DNA from: Fundicoccus_A sp052115865
GTDB taxonomy: Bacteria > Bacillota > Bacilli > Lactobacillales > Aerococcaceae
Direction of reading: 5' to 3'
Assembly (NCBI RefSeq): GCF_052115865.1
Contig: NZ_JBQKME010000008.1
Coordinates: 1 to 64,000, forward strand
DNA: 64,000 bases
In this document: positions 25,850 to 34,074 of the stretch, one piece after another
How the letters are laid out: each line of letters begins with the position of its first letter
Numbering within the stretch: position 1 is the stretch's first letter
Made by a program: the position numbers and the translations under genes
The notes under the pieces: generated by a model
Databases searched by the model: none
What the model saw: only the letters and a program-made list of their open reading frames with translations
What the model was told of the DNA's origin: nothing

Positions 25850-26134
25850 ATGAAATTCGAAAGAAAAGACGATGCACTTGTTGCCCACGACGAAAACGGA
25901 AAATTAATTGCTGAAATCACCTTCCCGCCAACTTCTGATCCGATGATTGTTAATGCGAACCACACCTTTGTCGATCCTAGCTTAAGAGGTAAAGGTATTG
26001 CAGGGCAGTTAGTTGACGCAATGGTTGAAGAAATGAAAGCTGAGGGCAAAAAGATTAAAGCGACTTGCCCTTATGTAGTTGATAAATTTAATGATGAACC
26101 AGATAAATATGACTTTATTAATGCAGACCGTTAA
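25850..26134 (+). CDS. Small GNAT-fold N-acetyltransferase (COG2388-like)
   Basis: This 94-residue protein matches the short GNAT group represented by Bacillus YjdJ and human NATD1. The acetyl-CoA loop RGKGIAGQLVDAMVEE lies at about residues 46-61 and CPYVVDKF near 75. It consists only of the core fold, with no substrate-specific extension. The substrate is unknown. GGGAGG is 8 bases before the ATG. It follows lysS on the same strand and may be read from its transcript. The strong str-operon promoter begins about 70 bases after its stop. Confidence 0.85.
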   Translation: MKFERKDDALVAHDENGKLIAEITFPPTSDPMIVNANHTFVDPSLRGKGIAGQLVDAMVEEMKAEGKKIKATCPYVVDKFNDEPDKYDFINADR

Positions 26135-26203
26135 TAAAATCATAAGTGTATAGGTAATAGAAGTCATTGCTTAGAAAAAAATGTTTTTGTTCTGGTTAAA
26201 TGG

Positions 26204-26232
26204 TTGACGAGAAACAAAAAACATGTTATAGT
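26204..26232 (+). promoter_or_regulatory. Promoter of the str operon (rpsL)
   Basis: TTGACG (26204-26209), a 17-base spacer and TATAGT (26227-26232), with an extended TG in the spacer, make a strong vegetative promoter. Transcription would start near 26239, leaving a leader of about 150 bases. Confidence 0.85.
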
Positions 26233-26239
26233 AACCAAG

Positions 26240-26390
26240 GTGTTTTTATTGACAGATCCCTGATATTCAGTCGTGCTGACTGCTATAGGAGCGCCCGGTC
26301 AGAGCAATGGACTTCATTGCCTATCTTTTTAAACAAAAATGACACACTTGGATGTGTGGACTAAGAAACAACGAGGGAGGAGGACACTAA
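26240..26390 (+). promoter_or_regulatory. Structured leader of the str operon
   Basis: The leader holds a hairpin GCAATG/CATTGC (26304-26320) followed by CTATCTTTTT, which looks like a weak terminator or attenuator. It also has CACAC/GTGTG (26343-26358) just before the ribosome binding site. Control by S7 or S12 is possible by analogy with the E. coli str operon, but no known consensus was recognised. Confidence 0.45.
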
Positions 26391-26801
26391 ATGCCTACTA
26401 TTAATCAATTAGTAAATAAACCACGTAAATCAAAATCAACGAAATCAAATTCACCTGCGTTGAATAAAGGATATAACAGTTTCAAACGTACACAAACTGA
26501 TACTTTATCTCCTCAAAAACGTGGTGTTTGTACTCGTGTGGGTACGATGACACCTAAAAAACCTAACTCAGCTTTACGTAAATACGCTCGTGTTCGTTTA
26601 TCTAACTTAATGGAAGTAACTGCTTATATTCCAGGTGTTGGACACAACTTACAAGAACACAGTGTTGTATTAATTCGTGGTGGTCGTGTTAAAGACTTAC
26701 CAGGGGTACGTTACCATATTGTTCGTGGTGCGTTAGATACAGCTGGCGTTAACAACCGTAAACAAGGACGTTCTAAATACGGAACTAAAAAACCTAAATA
26801 A
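26391..26801 (+). CDS. rpsL: 30S ribosomal protein S12
   Basis: S12 sits at the decoding centre and controls accuracy. The 136-residue sequence has the invariant TPKKPNSALRK block (Lys56-Lys57) and RVKDLPGVRYH (Lys101). Both sites of common streptomycin-resistance mutations carry the wild-type Lys, so this allele gives no ribosomal resistance. It is slightly N-terminally and C-terminally basic-rich, as in other Firmicutes. GGGAGGAGG precedes the ATG. It is the first gene of rpsL-rpsG-fusA-tuf. Confidence 0.98.
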   Translation: MPTINQLVNKPRKSKSTKSNSPALNKGYNSFKRTQTDTLSPQKRGVCTRVGTMTPKKPNSALRKYARVRLSNLMEVTAYIPGVGHNLQEHSVVLIRGGRVKDLPGVRYHIVRGALDTAGVNNRKQGRSKYGTKKPK

Positions 26802-26848
26802 TAAATAACTTATATTGAATTACTAAATTTTCGAAAGGAGGATTTTTT

Positions 26849-27319
26849 ATGCCTCGTAAGGGAGCCGTTCCAAAACGCGAAGTTTTACCAGATCCGATTT
26901 ATAACTCTAAATTAGTAACCCGTACAATTAACCGTATCATGGTTGATGGGAAACGTGGTAAAGCTGCAACTATTTTATATGCTGCATTTGATATTGTTCG
27001 TGAACAAACTGGACAAGATCCAATGGAAGTATTCGATCAAGCAATTGAAAACATTATGCCATTACTAGAAGTTAAAGCTCGTCGTGTAGGTGGGTCAAAC
27101 TACCAAGTACCAGTTGAGGTGCGTCCAGACCGTCGCTACTCATTAGCTATTCGTTGGTTAGTAAACTATGCACGTCTACGTGGAGAAAAAACTATGGAAT
27201 TACGTTTAGCACGTGAAATCATGGATGCTTCAAACAATACTGGTGCTTCAGTTAAAAAACGTGAAGATATGCATAAAATGGCAGAAGCTAACAAAGCCTT
27301 TGCACATTACCGCTGGTAA
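26849..27319 (+). CDS. rpsG: 30S ribosomal protein S7
   Basis: S7 (156 residues) nucleates assembly of the 30S head by binding the 3' major domain of 16S rRNA and contacts E-site tRNA. It starts MPRKGAVPKREVLPDP and includes the VGGSNYQVPVEVRP hairpin segment typical of the family. A strong AAAGGAGG precedes the ATG, 47 bases after rpsL. The 87-base gap to fusA contains a short CAGC/GCTG hairpin of uncertain meaning. Confidence 0.98.
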   Translation: MPRKGAVPKREVLPDPIYNSKLVTRTINRIMVDGKRGKAATILYAAFDIVREQTGQDPMEVFDQAIENIMPLLEVKARRVGGSNYQVPVEVRPDRRYSLAIRWLVNYARLRGEKTMELRLAREIMDASNNTGASVKKREDMHKMAEANKAFAHYRW

Positions 27320-27406
27320 GATTTATAATGGTACTGTCAGCTTAATTAGGCTGGCAATGTCAAACATTGACATCTACTCAATTATATGAAAGAGGGGTAA
27401 ACTTAG

Positions 27407-29497
27407 ATGGCAAAAAGAGAATTTTCTCTTGAAAGAACACGTAATATTGGTATCATGGCCCACATTGATGCCGGTAAGACGACAACTACTGAACGTATCT
27501 TGTACTATACAGGTCGTATCCATAAACTTGGTGAAACTCACGAAGGTGCTTCACAAATGGACTGGATGGAACAAGAACAAGAACGTGGAATTACCATTAC
27601 ATCTGCAGCAACAACTGCTCAATGGGATGACCACCGTGTTAACATTATCGATACTCCTGGACACGTGGACTTTACTGTAGAAGTAGAACGTTCTTTACGT
27701 GTGCTTGATGGAGCAGTTGCTTTACTTGATGCCCAATCAGGTGTAGAGCCTCAAACTGAAACTGTATGGCGTCAAGCAACGACTTACGGTGTTCCTCGTA
27801 TCGTTTTTGTAAACAAAATGGATAAAGTAGGTGCAGATTTCTTATATTCTGTAGGTACTATTCACGATCGTTTACAAGCAAACGCACACCCAGTTCAAAT
27901 CCCAATTGGTGCTGAAGATAACTTTACTGGAATCATCGATCTAGTTGAAATGAAAGCTTATAAATACAATAATGACGAAGGAACGGATATTGAAGAAATT
28001 GAAATTCCTGCAGATTACCAAGAACTAGCTGAAGAATGGCGTGGTAAATTAATCGAAGCAGTAGCTGATACTGATGAAGATATTATGATGGCCTATTTAG
28101 AAGGTGAAGAAATTGATGTTGAAACACTAAAAGCTGGAATTCGTAAAGCAACTATTAGTGTTGATTTCTACCCAGTATTCTGTGGTTCAGCCTTCAAAAA
28201 CAAAGGTGTTCAATTACTATTAGATGGTGTTATTGATTACTTACCATCTCCATTAGATGTACCACCAATCGTTGGTACTGTTCCTGGAACTGGAGAAGAA
28301 TTAGAGCATCATGCAGATGATTCTGAAGCCTTTGCTGCTTTAGCGTTTAAAGTAATGACTGACCCATTCGTAGGTCGTTTAACATTCTTCCGTGTGTATT
28401 CTGGTACTTTAGAAGCTGGATCATACGTACTAAACGCAACTAAAGATAACCGCGAACGTGTTGGACGTATTTTACAAATGCACGCAAACTCTCGTCAAGA
28501 GATTCCAGTTGTATATTCTGGGGATATTGCAGCAGCTGTAGGATTGAAAAACACAGGTACAGGTGACACTTTATGTGACGAAAAAACACCTGTTATTTTA
28601 GAATCAATGGAATTCCCTGAACCAGTTATTAACGTAGCTATCGAACCGGATTCTAAAGCTGACCAAGATAAAATGTCTATCGCTTTAGGTAAATTAGCTG
28701 AAGAAGACCCAACATTCCGTGCTACAACTGACCATGAAACAGGTCAAACCATTATTGCTGGTATGGGTGAGTTACACTTAGATATCATTGTTGACCGTCT
28801 AAAACGTGAATTTAAAGTTTCTGCTACTGTTGGTGCGCCGCAAGTTTCGTACCGTGAGACATTCCGTGCTTCAACACAAGCTGAAGGTAAATTCGTTCGT
28901 CAATCAGGTGGTAAAGGTCAATACGGTCACGTATGGATTGAATTTACACCTAACGAAGAAGGTGCTGGTTTTGAATTCGAAAATGCTATCGTTGGTGGGG
29001 TTGTTCCTCGTGAATATATTCCTGCGGTCGAAGCTGGTTTGAAAGATGCATTAGAAAATGGTATCTTAGCTGGATTCCCTATGGTTGATATTAAAGCTAA
29101 ACTTTATGATGGTTCATATCACGATGTCGATTCATCTGAAACTGCCTTTAAAGTTGCAGCATCAATGGCGTTGAGAGCAGCTGCTAAAACAGCGCAACCA
29201 ACAATTTTGGAGCCGATGATGGCTGTGGAAGTAACTGTACCTGAAGAATATTTAGGTGATGTTATGGGACACATTAGCTCACGTCGTGGTAGAATTGAAG
29301 GTACTCAAGCCAGAGGTAATGCACAAATCGTTAAAGGTATGATTCCATTATCTGAAATGTTTGGTTATGCAACAACACTACGTTCAGCAACACAAGGACG
29401 TGGAACGTTCTCAATGACATTTGATCACTATGAAGATGTTCCAAAATCTATTGCTGATGAAATTATTAAAACTTATGGTGGTAAATCTGAAGCGTAG
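27407..29497 (+). CDS. fusA: Elongation factor G
   Basis: EF-G is the 696-residue GTPase that drives translocation of tRNA and mRNA and, with RRF, ribosome recycling. GTP-binding motifs are AHIDAGKTTTTER near residue 17, DTPGH near 85 and NKMDKVG near 140. The five domains are complete, with the domain IV loop and C-terminal SRRGRIEG segment. GAGGGG precedes the ATG. Typical str-operon position. Domain III, where fusidic-acid-resistance changes cluster, looks ordinary, but resistance cannot be judged by eye. Confidence 0.98.
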   Translation: MAKREFSLERTRNIGIMAHIDAGKTTTTERILYYTGRIHKLGETHEGASQMDWMEQEQERGITITSAATTAQWDDHRVNIIDTPGHVDFTVEVERSLRVLDGAVALLDAQSGVEPQTETVWRQATTYGVPRIVFVNKMDKVGADFLYSVGTIHDRLQANAHPVQIPIGAEDNFTGIIDLVEMKAYKYNNDEGTDIEEIEIPADYQELAEEWRGKLIEAVADTDEDIMMAYLEGEEIDVETLKAGIRKATISVDFYPVFCGSAFKNKGVQLLLDGVIDYLPSPLDVPPIVGTVPGTGEELEHHADDSEAFAALAFKVMTDPFVGRLTFFRVYSGTLEAGSYVLNATKDNRERVGRILQMHANSRQEIPVVYSGDIAAAVGLKNTGTGDTLCDEKTPVILESMEFPEPVINVAIEPDSKADQDKMSIALGKLAEEDPTFRATTDHETGQTIIAGMGELHLDIIVDRLKREFKVSATVGAPQVSYRETFRASTQAEGKFVRQSGGKGQYGHVWIEFTPNEEGAGFEFENAIVGGVVPREYIPAVEAGLKDALENGILAGFPMVDIKAKLYDGSYHDVDSSETAFKVAASMALRAAAKTAQPTILEPMMAVEVTVPEEYLGDVMGHISSRRGRIEGTQARGNAQIVKGMIPLSEMFGYATTLRSATQGRGTFSMTFDHYEDVPKSIADEIIKTYGGKSEA

Positions 29498-29549
29498 GCT
29501 TGAGAGTTGAACACAAAAATATTTGTAAGGCAATAACTCTTTCTTAAGA

Positions 29550-29578
29550 TTGAATTTTAATTAAGAGATAAGTATAAT
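29550..29578 (+). promoter_or_regulatory. Internal promoter of tuf
   Basis: TTGAAT (29550-29555), a 17-base spacer and TATAAT (29573-29578) precede tuf by about 63 bases. This would let EF-Tu be made above the level of the rest of the operon. Confidence 0.75.
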
Positions 29579-29641
29579 ATAAGGTGATAGATTGTTATAA
29601 ATCTATAGCCTTAGACAAATTTTTAGGAGGAATTATCTAAA

Positions 29642-30829
29642 ATGGCAAAAGAAAAATTCGAACGTACGAAACCGCACGTTAACGTTGGTACTTTAGGACA
29701 CGTTGACCACGGTAAAACGACTTTATCTGCAGCAATCGCAACTGTATTAGCTAAACAAGGTCACGGTGTTGCTCAAGACTACGCTTCTATCGATAACGCA
29801 CCTGAAGAAAAAGAACGTGGAATCACAATCAATACTTCACATATCGAGTATGAAACTGAAAACCGTCACTACGCACACGTTGACTGTCCAGGACACGCGG
29901 ACTACGTTAAAAACATGATCACTGGTGCTGCTCAAATGGACGGCGCAATCTTAGTAGTTTCTGCAGCTGATGGTCCAATGCCACAAACTCGTGAGCATAT
30001 CTTATTGGCTGGTCAAGTAGGGGTTCCTTACTTCGTAGTATTCTTAAACAAAGTTGACATGGTTGACGACGAAGAATTATTAGAATTAGTTGAAATGGAA
30101 GTTCGTGATTTATTAACTGAATACGACTATCCAGGTGACGACGTTCCTGTTATCGCTGGTTCAGCTTTAAAAGCTTTAGAAGGCGAAGCAGAATACGAAG
30201 AAAAAATTCTTGAATTAATGGCTGCGGTTGACGAGTATATTCCAGAACCACAACGTGACACTGACAAACCATTCATGATGCCAGTTGAGGACGTATTCTC
30301 AATTACTGGTCGTGGTACAGTTGCTACTGGTCGTGTTGAGCGTGGTACAATTAAAGTTGGAGATGAAGTAGATATCGTTGGTATCGCTGATGCAATCTCT
30401 AAATCAACTGTAACTGGTGTTGAAATGTTCCGTAAATTATTAGACTACGCTGAAGCAGGAGATAACGTAGGTACTTTATTACGTGGTGTTACACGTGAAG
30501 ATATCCAACGTGGTCAAGTTTTAGCTAAACCAGGAACAATCACTCCACATACTAAATTTACAGCTGAAGTTTATATCTTATCTAAAGAAGAAGGTGGACG
30601 TCACACGCCATTCTTCTCAAACTACCGCCCACAATTCTACTTCCGTACAACTGACGTAACTGGTGTTATCGAGTTACCAGAAGGAACAGAAATGGTTATG
30701 CCTGGTGATAACATTGCAATGACAGTTGAATTAATTCACCCAATCGCGATTGAAGATGGAACTAAATTCTCAATCCGTGAAGGTGGACGTACTGTTGGTG
30801 CTGGTGTTGTTTCAAGCATCGTCGGTTAA
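29642..30829 (+). CDS. tuf: Elongation factor Tu
   Basis: EF-Tu delivers aminoacyl-tRNA to the ribosome as a GTP complex. The 395-residue protein has GHVDHGKT near residue 19, DCPGH near 81 and NKVD near 136, followed by the two beta-barrel domains. Codon choice looks highly biased (GGT, CGT, GAA), fitting very high expression. AGGAGG precedes the ATG. It has its own upstream promoter and ends with a strong terminator. It is the only tuf gene in the window. Confidence 0.98.
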   Translation: MAKEKFERTKPHVNVGTLGHVDHGKTTLSAAIATVLAKQGHGVAQDYASIDNAPEEKERGITINTSHIEYETENRHYAHVDCPGHADYVKNMITGAAQMDGAILVVSAADGPMPQTREHILLAGQVGVPYFVVFLNKVDMVDDEELLELVEMEVRDLLTEYDYPGDDVPVIAGSALKALEGEAEYEEKILELMAAVDEYIPEPQRDTDKPFMMPVEDVFSITGRGTVATGRVERGTIKVGDEVDIVGIADAISKSTVTGVEMFRKLLDYAEAGDNVGTLLRGVTREDIQRGQVLAKPGTITPHTKFTAEVYILSKEEGGRHTPFFSNYRPQFYFRTTDVTGVIELPEGTEMVMPGDNIAMTVELIHPIAIEDGTKFSIREGGRTVGAGVVSSIVG

Positions 30830-30848
30830 TCTTAACTTAATCAATTTT

Positions 30849-30888
30849 ATACCAAAGCGAAACTTACATCGCTTTGGTATTTTTTTTC
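30849..30888 (+). terminator. Terminator of the str operon
   Basis: A perfect 12-bp stem (ATACCAAAGCGA with TCGCTTTGGTAT) and 8-base loop are followed by eight T. Very strong. Confidence 0.92.
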
Positions 30889-30925
30889 GAAAAAATTTGA
30901 TTAATTTCAACTTTATTCAATTGAA

Positions 30926-30934
30926 TGATATAAT
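30926..30934 (+). promoter_or_regulatory. Extended -10 promoter of the TM-helix protein gene
   Basis: TGA followed by TATAAT (30929-30934) lies 33 bases before the start codon. No clear -35 is present. Confidence 0.6.
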
Positions 30935-30967
30935 CAATTGAAAATATTATATATGGAGGGTTGGCAA

Positions 30968-32221
30968 ATGGAAATTCAGGAACTATTCCGAACGTTTATC
31001 GCTGCATTACCTGGGATTTTAGGTGCCTTGTTACTGCTAATCATTGCGATTGTGTTGGCGCATGTCATAAAAGGATTGACCATCAAAGGTTTAAATAAAA
31101 TAGAATTTGGTCAAAAATTACAAGAATGGGGTGTTTCGAAAAACGATCAAGAAAGTATTACTTTTCTAGAGACAATTGGAACCTTTATGTATTTCCTTGT
31201 AGTTTTAATATTCTTGCCGTTTGTACTGAATGGGTTGAATTTATCGGGAGTCGCAGATCCTATCGTAAGTATGTTTAATCGCTTCTTTCAATTTATTCCT
31301 AATATCATTGCTGCGATTATTATTTTAATTGTAGGTCTTTATTTTTGTCGTTTTGTTAGAAATTTAGTTCAGAATCTATTTGAAGGCTTAAATATTGATA
31401 AATGGTACGCTAAAGTCACTGGACAAGTGATTGAAGGAGAAATCCATGAAACACGCTTAGCAGAAGTGTTAGCCAATGTTGTCTATGTATTGATATTTAT
31501 TCCGATCTTAACTGTAGCTTTAGAAACTTTAGGTATTGAAAGTATTTCAACACCGATTATTAGTGTTTTAAATCAAATATTGGCTGCGATACCAAATATT
31601 TTAACAGCCTTAGTTTTGGTTGTGCTAGGAGCTTTTATTTCTAATCTTGTCGGTGATTTGCTCGAAAGTCTCATTCGCACGTCAGGCATTGATCGTTATT
31701 CAAACTATTTGAATTTTAAAGGTGAATCTCATTTGCGGATTTCTACCGTAGCAGCTCAAATTATAAAAACAATTTTATTAATTTTCTTTGTGGTAGAAGC
31801 TTTAAATGTCTTGCGTTTAGAAGTGTTGAATACGATTGGCACAGCTGTAATTTCATATATGCCTCTTGTGATTAGTGCGATATTTATTTTAGCAATTGGT
31901 ATTATTGGCGGGAATATATTAGCTGACTTTTTAACAAAAGTGTCAGGTAGTAAGGTTTTTGGAGAGTTTGCCCGCTATGCCATTATTGTCTTGTCTATTT
32001 TTATGACTTTGGATCAATTACAATTTGCTCAAACAATTGTCAATTCGAGTTTTATTATCATTTTAGGCGCGATTGCGGTAGCTTTCGCCCTTGCCTTTGG
32101 AATTGGCGGAAGTGATTTTGCTGCTAGACAGTTAGAGAAAGCGGATAAGGCGCTTGAAGAGGTTGAAGAAGAGCCCGTAACTGAATTAATTGAAGAAAGA
32201 CAGCAAAAAGAGTTAAAATAG
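30968..32221 (+). CDS. Mechanosensitive-channel-like membrane protein with TM-helix repeats
   Basis: The 417-residue protein has about ten membrane helices arranged as repeats. Each repeat carries an amphipathic/proline segment of the type FIPNIIAAIIILIVGLYF or IPNILTALVLVVLGAF, matching the conserved TM-helix repeat (PF05552) found in small-conductance mechanosensitive channel relatives. The cytosolic MscS beta domain is not evident; instead the C-terminus is an acidic tail (EEVEEEPVTELIEE). A role in osmotic protection is inferred only from the family. ATG 30968 follows GGAGGG; the upstream TTG at 30938 contains that site in frame and is rejected. It stands in its own unit between the str and S10 operons. 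Confidence 0.8.
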   Translation: MEIQELFRTFIAALPGILGALLLLIIAIVLAHVIKGLTIKGLNKIEFGQKLQEWGVSKNDQESITFLETIGTFMYFLVVLIFLPFVLNGLNLSGVADPIVSMFNRFFQFIPNIIAAIIILIVGLYFCRFVRNLVQNLFEGLNIDKWYAKVTGQVIEGEIHETRLAEVLANVVYVLIFIPILTVALETLGIESISTPIISVLNQILAAIPNILTALVLVVLGAFISNLVGDLLESLIRTSGIDRYSNYLNFKGESHLRISTVAAQIIKTILLIFFVVEALNVLRLEVLNTIGTAVISYMPLVISAIFILAIGIIGGNILADFLTKVSGSKVFGEFARYAIIVLSIFMTLDQLQFAQTIVNSSFIIILGAIAVAFALAFGIGGSDFAARQLEKADKALEEVEEEPVTELIEERQQKELK

Positions 32222-32250
32222 AAGTAAATTTAACGAAAGAATGTGATTAA

Positions 32251-32397
32251 ATGAAATTTATTTTGATCATCGTATTCGCTGTAATAGGTTTCGTAATGTT
32301 TCTACCGTCAGGACCGATTAACGGTTTGATTGGTTTGTTTATAGGAGCAGCTATCGGGGGAGCCTTTAGTTTAACTGGCAGAAATAAGAAGCAATAA
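32251..32397 (+). CDS. Small hydrophobic protein, 48 residues
   Basis: An open frame beginning MKFILIIVFAVIGFVMF lies 29 bases after the channel-like gene. It encodes two hydrophobic stretches separated by PSGPING and ends with the basic tail SLTGRNKKQ. The Gly-rich second helix (GLFIGAAIGGAFS) suggests a tight hairpin in the membrane. The ribosome binding site is weak (AGAATGTGA), so translation may depend on the upstream gene. A terminator follows 12 bases after the stop, which supports it as the last gene of the unit. No function is recognised. Confidence 0.6.
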   Translation: MKFILIIVFAVIGFVMFLPSGPINGLIGLFIGAAIGGAFSLTGRNKKQ

Positions 32398-32408
32398 TGA
32401 ATAGAGAA

Positions 32409-32462
32409 AACCCACTAAAACATTCACCTGCTTTAAGGTGATGAAATTAGTGGGTTTTTTAT
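32409..32462 (+). terminator. Terminator after the small membrane protein
   Basis: The outer stem AACCCACTAA/TTAGTGGGTT encloses a second stem CACCT/AGGTG, and TTTTTT follows. A branched but convincing rho-independent terminator. Confidence 0.85.
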
Positions 32463-32467
32463 GAATA

Positions 32468-32790
32468 TTAAAAGCCGATTCCTAATTCTGATTTCAACTT
32501 AAGAAATTCATCGTAGGTCATGCATTCTACATCACTCTCGCTAGTCACTTGTTCTTGTGTGGGTGCGAAAGTTGTCTGTAATTCGAACGAATCAGAAACA
32601 GATAATCTGTAAATTCAGGATCGAGTATTGATTGGGGATCTGCATTTGAACGGTAATAGGCAACTTGGTCTAAAAGCGTTTTATCTGGAAAAGTACAAGA
32701 GCTGTATTCTATTTCCCAACGATAGCCAAGAATTCAGTGTAAAAAGCTTCTTGTTGATTATCAGCGATAGAGTTAATAAAATAAGTCCCT
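32468..32790 (-). pseudogene. Decayed paralogue of the adjacent secreted-protein gene
   Basis: Read on the minus strand, three fragments in different frames match successive parts of the neighbouring secreted protein. Near 32710-32780 the fragment SIADNQQEAFYTEFL matches SIIDNTQGAYLTEFL. Near 32600-32690 the fragment FPDKTLLDQVAYYRS matches YPDRMLVDQVGFYRA. Near 32468-32580 the fragment APTQEQVTSESDVE, ending in LGIGF and a stop, matches APTDERVPAESEIE and the terminal VGIQY. The N-terminal signal, the middle third and continuous frame are missing. The remnant begins directly after the stop codon of the intact copy. It is a broken tandem duplicate and should not make a functional protein. Confidence 0.78.
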
Positions 32791-33684
32791 CTAATATTGA
32801 ATTCCAACTTCTTCAGTTAAGGCGTTAAATTCTTCGGTGGTCATGTATTCAATCTCACTCTCGGCTGGTACGCGTTCATCTGTAGGAGCGTAAGTTGATG
32901 TAATTTCAATTAATTCAGGTAAAGATACTGAAATGCCTAGTGTTTCTCCAGACTCTTCGGTTTCTTCATTTGGTATAGTCAATGTAACGTTTTGTGTGAC
33001 GACTTGCTCGTTAGGGTTAATAACGAATTCGATTGTTAACTCTGATTGGTCGTTAGGAGTAATTATAGATGAACCAATAAATTCGCTTAATTGATCACCA
33101 GTTAAGACAGCACTAGCTGTCACAACGCCTCCGTCATTCGTATAGTTAATTTCTGTAGGGAGTTCTAAAAACGAATCGATAGACTGTAATTGTTCCGTTA
33201 TTTCAACATCCTCTGGTGTTTGTTCAACAAGACGTCCGTTAGTTGCTTCTTCAAGTGCTTTCAGTTTATCAGAAAATTCAGGATCCATACTTAACAAAAA
33301 CTCTTCGCTTGCTCGGTAAAATCCAACTTGATCGACTAACATTCTATCAGGATATGTATAGGCGATGTAATCAACTTCTCCTTCGGCATTGAGAAATTCC
33401 GTTAGGTATGCTCCTTGGGTATTATCTATAATAGAACGAATGGAAGTTGTCCCTCCGAAAGTAATATTACTTTCAGTTATATAAGCATCGACTTCTTGAA
33501 ATTGCGATAAGACATAATCAACATATTCTTCATCACTTCTATCCCCTTGTTCAAAATCAAGGTTTGATTGGGCGAAAATGGTCAATGGTTCAGACATGTG
33601 ACTGGATGTTAAAGAGTTCAAAGTAGAAAAACCAATACTTCCAAGACTTACAATACTTAGAAACGAAACAACTACCTTTTTCAT
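32791..33684 (-). CDS. Secreted protein of unknown function
   Basis: From ATG 33684 the product has 297 residues with a signal peptide (MKKVVVSFLSIVSLGSIGF...) and a possible cleavage after FAQ near residue 38. There is no lipobox Cys. The mature part is acidic, with beta-rich alternation and a few Tyr/Asp-rich segments (YTYPDRMLVDQVGFYRA; LPELIEITSTYAPTDERVP). It loosely recalls DUF6612-like secreted proteins, but I cannot assign a family with confidence. GGAGGCGAG lies before 33684. A longer start at 33729 also has AAGGAG, but it falls inside the predicted promoter. The adjacent broken copy shows that the gene was duplicated. Confidence 0.7.
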   Translation of the reverse strand: MKKVVVSFLSIVSLGSIGFSTLNSLTSSHMSEPLTIFAQSNLDFEQGDRSDEEYVDYVLSQFQEVDAYITESNITFGGTTSIRSIIDNTQGAYLTEFLNAEGEVDYIAYTYPDRMLVDQVGFYRASEEFLLSMDPEFSDKLKALEEATNGRLVEQTPEDVEITEQLQSIDSFLELPTEINYTNDGGVVTASAVLTGDQLSEFIGSSIITPNDQSELTIEFVINPNEQVVTQNVTLTIPNEETEESGETLGISVSLPELIEITSTYAPTDERVPAESEIEYMTTEEFNALTEEVGIQY

Positions 33685-33720
33685 GAAACTCGCCTCCATA
33701 ATTTTGTTAATTATATTTTC

Positions 33721-33748
33721 AGTATACATGAAATGGTCTCCTTATCAA
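33721..33748 (-). promoter_or_regulatory. Promoter of the secreted-protein gene
   Basis: On the minus strand TTGATA (33743-33748) and TATACT (33721-33726) are 16 bases apart. A start near 33714 would exclude the ATG at 33729 and supports the start at 33684. Confidence 0.65.
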
Positions 33749-33867
33749 TAAAAGTGACTTAACAGAAATAAAAAAGAATTTTATCTTCTATATATATAGT
33801 AGAAAACAGCTATTAAAAAGCATGGGAAAATCCTCAGAAATAATTTTCAAAAAAATAGATATTTCCC

Positions 33868-33896
33868 TTGCAAGATATAAAGTTTTTCGTTATAAT
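33868..33896 (+). promoter_or_regulatory. Promoter of the S10-spc-alpha cluster
   Basis: TTGCAA (33868-33873), a 17-base spacer and TATAAT (33891-33896) make a strong promoter 178 bases before rpsJ. No other comparable promoter is seen in the 345-base gap before rpsJ; its remaining upstream part is AT-rich. Confidence 0.85.
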
Positions 33897-33902
33897 AGTC
33901 GT

Positions 33903-34074
33903 TGTGCCTAAAGAACTATTTGTGCGCAAATTTTTAGGTATATCCCCTCTATTTTACTGAGGGACAGCTATGAAGCGAGAGGTTGTGACACGCTCGGACG
34001 AGTTGCCAAGAGGGTGTTGTTAGAAATTCTTGTGGAGCAAGTCATGTTACAAATTTGACGAAGGAGGAAAACAA
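33903..34074 (+). promoter_or_regulatory. Long structured leader of the S10 operon
   Basis: About 170 bases of leader contain several hairpins: CCTAAA/TTTAGG (33907-33938), CCCTC/GAGGG (33946-33963) and an imperfect ACACGCTC/GAGGGTGT pair around 33989-34018. It has the look of a ribosomal-protein autoregulatory leader. In E. coli the S10 leader is bound by L4; whether L4 or another protein acts here is inference. Confidence 0.55.

Noticed and set aside
34030..34074. Extended N-terminus for S10
   Set aside because: The longer frame translates the Shine-Dalgarno and is not conserved; S10 is 102 residues in the family.
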